Shown in pieces: positions 35,051 to 39,064 of a DNA stretch of 39,064 bases; positions within the stretch are counted from its first letter, which is position 1; each line of letters opens with the position of its first letter. The position numbers and the translations under genes were made by a program. The notes beneath the pieces were generated by a model that was not told where the DNA came from, did not search any database, and saw nothing but the letters and a program-made list of their open reading frames with translations. The stretch is from Cryobacterium sinapicolor (GTDB taxonomy: Bacteria; Actinomycetota; Actinomycetes; Actinomycetales; Microbacteriaceae): positions 448-39,511 of the forward strand of contig NZ_SOGQ01000080.1 in the NCBI RefSeq assembly GCF_004403465.1. Direction: 5' to 3'.

Positions 35051-37023
35051 GCCACGCCACCACGAGCTCAGGCTCGGACCGTCCTCCCGCGCGCGGCCCC
35101 GGCCCCGGGCACGGCCCGTTCGGCGGCATGAGCGCCCCGGCCGAGAAGGCCATGAACTTCGGACCGTCGGCCCAACGGCTGCTCGGTAGGCTGCGTCCCG
35201 AGCGGCTGTGGCTCGGACTGGTCCTGGTGCTCGCCGTCGCAAGCGTCACCTTCTCCGTGCTCGGCCCGCGCCTGCTCGGCGAGGGCACGAACCTCATCTT
35301 CTCCGGCCTCATCTCCCAGGACCTGCCCGCCGGGGTGAGCCAGGCGCAGTTGATCGACCAGCTGCGCGCCTCCGGCGACACCGGGAAGGCCGACCTGCTC
35401 AGCGGGATGACGCTGACGCCGGGCCAGGGCGTCGACTTCGCGATGCTCTCCACCGTGCTGCTCTGGGCGATGGCCCTCTACGTGCTGTCCGCGGCGTTCG
35501 CCTACGTGCAGGCCTATCTCCTCAACGGCGTCGTGCAGCGCACCGTGTTCCGGCTCCGCAGTGACATCGAGGCCAAGATCAACCGCCTCCCGCTGCGCTA
35601 CTTCGACAAGGTGCAGCGCGGCGAACTGCTCAGCCGGGTCACCAACGACGTGGACAACGTCTCGCAGAGCCTGCAGCAGTCGCTGAGCCAGGCCGTCACC
35701 TCGCTGCTGACCGTGGTGGGCGTCATCGTGATGATGTTCCTGCTCTCCCCGCTGCTGGCCCTGATCGCCCTGGTCACCGTTCCGCTGACCTTGGTGACGA
35801 CCGTGCTGATCGCCAAGCGGTCACAGAAATTGTTCGTCGCGCAGTGGACCCATACCGGCGAGCTGAACGGCCAGATCGAGGAGACCTTCACCGGCCACGC
35901 CCTGGTCACGGTGTTCGGTCGCCAGAAGGAGGTCGAGCAACGCTTCCGGGCCAAGAACGACGAGCTCTACGAGGCCAGCTTCGGCGCCCAGTTCGTCAGC
36001 GGCCTGATCATGCCGGCGATGACGTTCATCGGCAACCTCGTCTACGTGGGGATCGCCGTCGTTGGCGGTCTCCAGGTGGCATCCGGGGCCATGCAGCTCG
36101 GCGACGTGCAGGCGTTCATCCAGTACTCCCGGCAGTTCACCCAGCCGCTCGCCCAGCTCGGGTCGATGGCGAACCTGCTGCAATCCGGCGTCGCCTCGGC
36201 CGAGCGGGTCTTCGCCCTGCTCGACGCCGACGAGCAGAGCCCCGACTCGGAGCCCGCCGAAACCCCCACGGCCGCCCACGGCCGGCTGGTCTTCGAGGGC
36301 GCTTCGTTCCGCTACACCTCGGACACGCCGCTGATCGAGAACCTCAGCCTGGTGGCCGAGCCCGGCCAGACCGTGGCCATCGTCGGCCCCACCGGGGCCG
36401 GCAAGACCACCCTGGTGAACCTGATGATGCGCTTCTACGAGCTCGACGCCGGCCGGATCACCCTCGACGGCGTGGACGTGAGCCGGATGACGCGGGACGA
36501 CCTGCGCGGGCGCATGGGCATGGTGCTGCAGGACACCTGGCTGTTCGGCGGCACGATCCGCGACAACATCGCCTACGGACGACCGGATGCCACGGAGGAG
36601 GAGATCCTGGACGCGGCGCGCGCGACCTACGTCGACCGGTTCGTGCACACCCTGCCCGAGGGTTACGACACCGTGCTCGACGACGAGGGCGGCAACGTCA
36701 GCGCCGGCGAGAAGCAGCTGCTCACGATCGCCCGCGCGTTCCTCGCCAAGCCCAGCGTGCTGATCCTCGACGAGGCGACCAGCTCCGTCGACACGCGCAC
36801 CGAGGTGCTCGTGCAGAAGGCGATGAGCGCCCTCCGCGCCGACCGCACCAGTTTCGTGATCGCGCACCGGCTCTCCACGATCCGGGACGCCGACCTGATC
36901 CTGGTGATGGAGGCCGGCCGGATCGTCGAGCTGGGCACGCATGAGGAACTGCTGGCAGCGGATGGCGCGTACCACGCCCTGTACAACGCCCAGTTCGCGG
37001 CGGCGGTCGCCGACGAGGTCTAG
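35047..37023 (+). CDS. Heterodimeric ABC exporter, subunit with intact Walker B
   Basis: The partner half-transporter, 658 residues. A Gly/Pro-rich N-terminal tail (about 1-45) precedes six transmembrane helices. The first external loop is enlarged by about 60 residues (SGLISQDLPAGVSQAQLID and on). Walker A is GPTGAGKT at 447-454, and Walker B is LILDEATSSVD with the catalytic E576. The signature is altered to NVSAGEKQ, where LSGGQ is usual, which is common on this side of heterodimeric pairs. Together the two proteins form one productive and one degenerate ATP site. It is translationally coupled to the gene before it. Its stop lies 6 nt from the convergent TraR-like gene. Confidence 0.94.
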   Translation: MSHATTSSGSDRPPARGPGPGHGPFGGMSAPAEKAMNFGPSAQRLLGRLRPERLWLGLVLVLAVASVTFSVLGPRLLGEGTNLIFSGLISQDLPAGVSQAQLIDQLRASGDTGKADLLSGMTLTPGQGVDFAMLSTVLLWAMALYVLSAAFAYVQAYLLNGVVQRTVFRLRSDIEAKINRLPLRYFDKVQRGELLSRVTNDVDNVSQSLQQSLSQAVTSLLTVVGVIVMMFLLSPLLALIALVTVPLTLVTTVLIAKRSQKLFVAQWTHTGELNGQIEETFTGHALVTVFGRQKEVEQRFRAKNDELYEASFGAQFVSGLIMPAMTFIGNLVYVGIAVVGGLQVASGAMQLGDVQAFIQYSRQFTQPLAQLGSMANLLQSGVASAERVFALLDADEQSPDSEPAETPTAAHGRLVFEGASFRYTSDTPLIENLSLVAEPGQTVAIVGPTGAGKTTLVNLMMRFYELDAGRITLDGVDVSRMTRDDLRGRMGMVLQDTWLFGGTIRDNIAYGRPDATEEEILDAARATYVDRFVHTLPEGYDTVLDDEGGNVSAGEKQLLTIARAFLAKPSVLILDEATSSVDTRTEVLVQKAMSALRADRTSFVIAHRLSTIRDADLILVMEAGRIVELGTHEELLAADGAYHALYNAQFAAAVADEV

Positions 37024-37029
37024 GTCCGG

Positions 37030-37422
37030 TCAGGCCCGGCGCTGCGCTTCCAGTTCGCGTGCGCAGTCGATGCACAGGGCGGCGGCCGGACGGGCTTCGA
37101 GTCGTTCCCGCCCGATCGGTTCGCCGCGGCGGGTGCACAGCCCGTAGCTGCCGTTCGCGATGCGCGCCAGGGCCTGGTCGATGGTCGTGGACGTCGCCTC
37201 CAGGTCGCTGTGCACGCCCGAGATGCGCGACCACTCCATGGTCAGTGTGGGGCCTTCCGGATCGTGCTCGTCGTCGGCCGTGCCGGAGTTGCGGGCCTCG
37301 ATCACATCGTCGAGGGTCGTGCCGATTCGGCCGAGCGCGATGTCGAGATCGTGGCGCTGGTGGCGCAGCAGCTTCTCGAAGTGTCGCAGGTCGGCGACGT
37401 TCAGTTTCGTCTGGGTGCGCAT
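37030..37422 (-). CDS. TraR/DksA-type protein with incomplete zinc finger
   Basis: A 130-residue protein with an N-terminal coiled-coil region rich in Leu, Asp and Arg (about 8-90) and a C-terminal DksA-like finger. The finger should be C-x2-C-x17-C-x2-C; here it is C96-x2-R99-x17-C117-x2-C120, in NGSYGLCTRRGEPIGRERLEARP and LCIDCAREL, so one zinc ligand is lost (CGC instead of TGC). Family members act in the secondary channel of RNA polymerase, but the acidic tip residues of DksA cannot be placed with confidence. ATG 37422 has AGAGGA about 9 nt upstream. A 5-bp hairpin (GGCGC/GCGCC, 37459-37474) lies in the leader. It is convergent with the ABC exporter. Confidence 0.82.
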   Translation of the reverse strand: MRTQTKLNVADLRHFEKLLRHQRHDLDIALGRIGTTLDDVIEARNSGTADDEHDPEGPTLTMEWSRISGVHSDLEATSTTIDQALARIANGSYGLCTRRGEPIGRERLEARPAAALCIDCARELEAQRRA

Positions 37423-37547
37423 GATTCCGGTCCTCTCCAACGGGGGCACGTCAAGCTGGGCGCGGCGATGCGCCGGCACACTGCGTGGTTTTCGCTGTTG
37501 AGGATACGCCCGCGCCGGTCAGCTGTCGCGGGGTGGCGACCGACGGT

Positions 37548-39062
37548 TCAGGCGACCGTGACCGGGATGTCGTGCAGGCCGGTTGCCCCGTCGGGGATCA
37601 CGTCCCGGCGCACGGAGGTCTGCACCAGACCCGCGGCATCCGTCGCCCGCACCCGCAGGGTGTGCCGCCCGGCCGGGGCCGCCGGCCAGACCCAACTCCA
37701 CTGCCGCCAGGTGTCGGCCGAAATGGCGTCGGCCAGGGTGGCGTCGTTCCAGGCGCCGTCGTCGACCTGCACCTGCACGGAACGGATGCCCACGTGCTGC
37801 GACCAGGCCACGCCCGCCACGGTCACCGGTCCGGCCGCGACGTCGGCGTTCCGGCGCGGCACGTCGATGCGGGCAGAGAGCTTGACCGGCCCCTGGGCGG
37901 TCCAGCCGCGCGTCGTCCAGTAGGCGGCCGCCTGGTCGAAGCGGGTGACGTTCAGCTCGACCACCCACTTCGTGGCCGAGACGTAGCCGTAGAGCCCGGG
38001 CACGACCATGCGCACCGGGTAGCCGTGCTCGAGGGGGAGCGGCTCCCCATTCATCCCCACCGCGAGGATCGCGTTGCGGTCGTCGGTGAGCACCTCGAGC
38101 GGGGTGCTGGCGGTCCAGCCGTCCTCGCTGCGGGAGAGCACCATGTCGGCCCCGGAGAGTGGCCGGGCCTGCGCCAGCAGCAGGCGGATCGGGTAGCCCA
38201 GCCAGGTCGCGTTGCCGATCAGGTCGCCGCCGACCGCGTTGGAGACGCAGGTGAGGGTGGTCGTGCTCTCCTCGAGGGGCAGGGCGAGGAGCTCGGCGAA
38301 ACCGATCTCGACCTCCTCCTCGACCATGCCGGTGATCTTCAGCGTCCAGGTTGCCGGGTCGATCCGGGGCACCTGCAGGGCCGTGTCGATGCGGTAGAAC
38401 TCGGTGTTCGGGGTGATCAGCGGGGCCAGGCCGGGGATGTCCAACTCGGCTCCGGCCGGGATCGGGGCACCGGGAACGGCCGCGGCCGGCAGCGTGAAGC
38501 GGGCGCGCGCGGCATCCGTCGCCCGGACGCCGGCCGAGATCAGCTGCCCGCCGGCCGCGGCGAGCACGCCGAGGGCTGCGCCGGCGCCGGCCCAGGCCAG
38601 GAACCGGCGACGGTCCGGAGCGGATGCCGCCGCGCCCACGGGCGTGCGGCGCAGCTGGGTGATCAGGACGGTGAGCAGCACGGCCGAGACGACCATCGCC
38701 AGCACCGCGGGTGTGGCGTCGAACGTGGCGGTGTTCTCGCGGGACAGCACCGCGAAGACGGCCAATGCGCCCGCCACGGCCACAAGGACCCGGCCGATCG
38801 GCGGCCGACGGTACTCCAGCACCCCGGCGGCGGCGGCGACCACCACCGCGCCGAGCGCGACGCAGATCACCAGCACGACCTTGTCGGCCGTGCCGAACAG
38901 GGTGATGACGAGTTCCTTCAGCCACGCCGGGGCAAGGTCGATGACCAGGGCGCCGACGGCGAGGATCGGGCTGCCGGCCGGGGCGAGCACGGCGGCCGCC
39001 AACTCGGCGGTGCCGAGGCCGGCGAGGGCGGCGGCCACGCCGGCAGCCGCGGGCGGCCCGGG
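37548..39062 (-). CDS. Membrane-anchored molybdopterin oxidoreductase, sulfite oxidase-like (partial at 5' end)
   Basis: At least 496 residues counted from GTG 39038; the frame is still open at the window edge, so the true start may be outside. The N-terminal part has about five hydrophobic segments, one with an RRRFLAWAGAGAALG twin-arginine-like stretch after about 145. The rest is a sulfite-oxidase-fold domain with the molybdenum-ligating cysteine C264 in TLTCVSNAVGGDLIGNATW. A C-terminal immunoglobulin-like dimerisation domain (GVAWSQHVGIRSVQVQVDDG and on) follows. Such proteins face the outside and oxidise or reduce sulfur or other small oxo compounds; the substrate and electron partner are unknown. 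No molybdenum-cofactor genes are nearby. Confidence 0.88.
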   Translation of the reverse strand, partial: PGPPAAAGVAAALAGLGTAELAAAVLAPAGSPILAVGALVIDLAPAWLKELVITLFGTADKVVLVICVALGAVVVAAAAGVLEYRRPPIGRVLVAVAGALAVFAVLSRENTATFDATPAVLAMVVSAVLLTVLITQLRRTPVGAAASAPDRRRFLAWAGAGAALGVLAAAGGQLISAGVRATDAARARFTLPAAAVPGAPIPAGAELDIPGLAPLITPNTEFYRIDTALQVPRIDPATWTLKITGMVEEEVEIGFAELLALPLEESTTTLTCVSNAVGGDLIGNATWLGYPIRLLLAQARPLSGADMVLSRSEDGWTASTPLEVLTDDRNAILAVGMNGEPLPLEHGYPVRMVVPGLYGYVSATKWVVELNVTRFDQAAAYWTTRGWTAQGPVKLSARIDVPRRNADVAAGPVTVAGVAWSQHVGIRSVQVQVDDGAWNDATLADAISADTWRQWSWVWPAAPAGRHTLRVRATDAAGLVQTSVRRDVIPDGATGLHDIPVTVA

Positions 39063-39064
39063 CC

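Noticed and set aside
37024..37029. Missing terminator between the converging ABC and TraR-like genes
   Set aside because: Only 6 nt separate the stops, so terminators would have to lie inside the genes. Without transcript data this is not a supportable finding.

Overview
The window reads as high-GC actinobacterial chromosome, most likely a member of Microbacteriaceae (Cryobacterium, Leifsonia or a close relative). Pointers are the strong third-position GC bias, many GTG starts, several probable leaderless genes, an Asn/Gln/Asp/Arg-rich insertion in Rho, and the gene order. The backbone argS - lysA - hom - thrC - thrB - rho - prfA - prmC - sua5 - wecA - atpI-like - atpBEFHAGDC is the gene order I know from Mycobacterium tuberculosis and other actinobacteria. 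The genus is inference; no rRNA is present.

Layout. 1-1260: the 3' end of an unknown gene, a GC-rich repeat block, tRNA-Arg(CCG) on the minus strand, and a minus-strand lipoprotein divergent from argS. 1314-4207: argS, a DUF2993 protein and a small alpha/beta-barrel-type protein with its own promoter. 4410-9293: an overlapping lysA-hom-thrC-thrB operon for lysine, homoserine and threonine synthesis. 9294-9706: a 413-base leader and intergenic region with two strong inverted repeats, an extended -10 promoter and a possible 15-codon leader ORF ahead of rho. 9707-13374: rho and prfA, ended by a strong intrinsic terminator; rpmE is absent from between them. 13483-16773: pdxH and a minus-strand cysK-cysE-2-oxoglutarate-oxygenase operon, which interrupt the ancestral prfA-prmC adjacency. 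16860-19838: prmC, sua5 and wecA. 19835-27404: the complete F1Fo ATP synthase operon, with an AtpI-like gene first and all eight structural subunits. 27410-29205: yaaA and malate dehydrogenase. 29259-30376: tag and an ogt-type DNA repair pair. 30474-32638: a divergent pair, an alanine-dehydrogenase-fold opine synthase-like enzyme and an aldo/keto reductase. 32718-37023: TetR regulator plus a heterodimeric ABC exporter under a perfect 18-bp palindrome. 37030-39064: a TraR/DksA-type protein with a broken zinc finger and a membrane-anchored molybdopterin oxidoreductase that runs off the window.

Functionally this is mostly core metabolism and energy generation. I see no clear new multi-gene system. 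The most unusual signals are sequence-level: a dispersed 24-bp repeat that has become the C-terminal tail of LysA; interlocking inverted repeats and a leader ORF before rho; a perfect 19-bp stem inside the ATP synthase operon between atpA and atpG; an apparent CTG start for atpB; an alkyltransferase with GCHR instead of PCHR; and a TraR-like protein with one zinc ligand changed to arginine.
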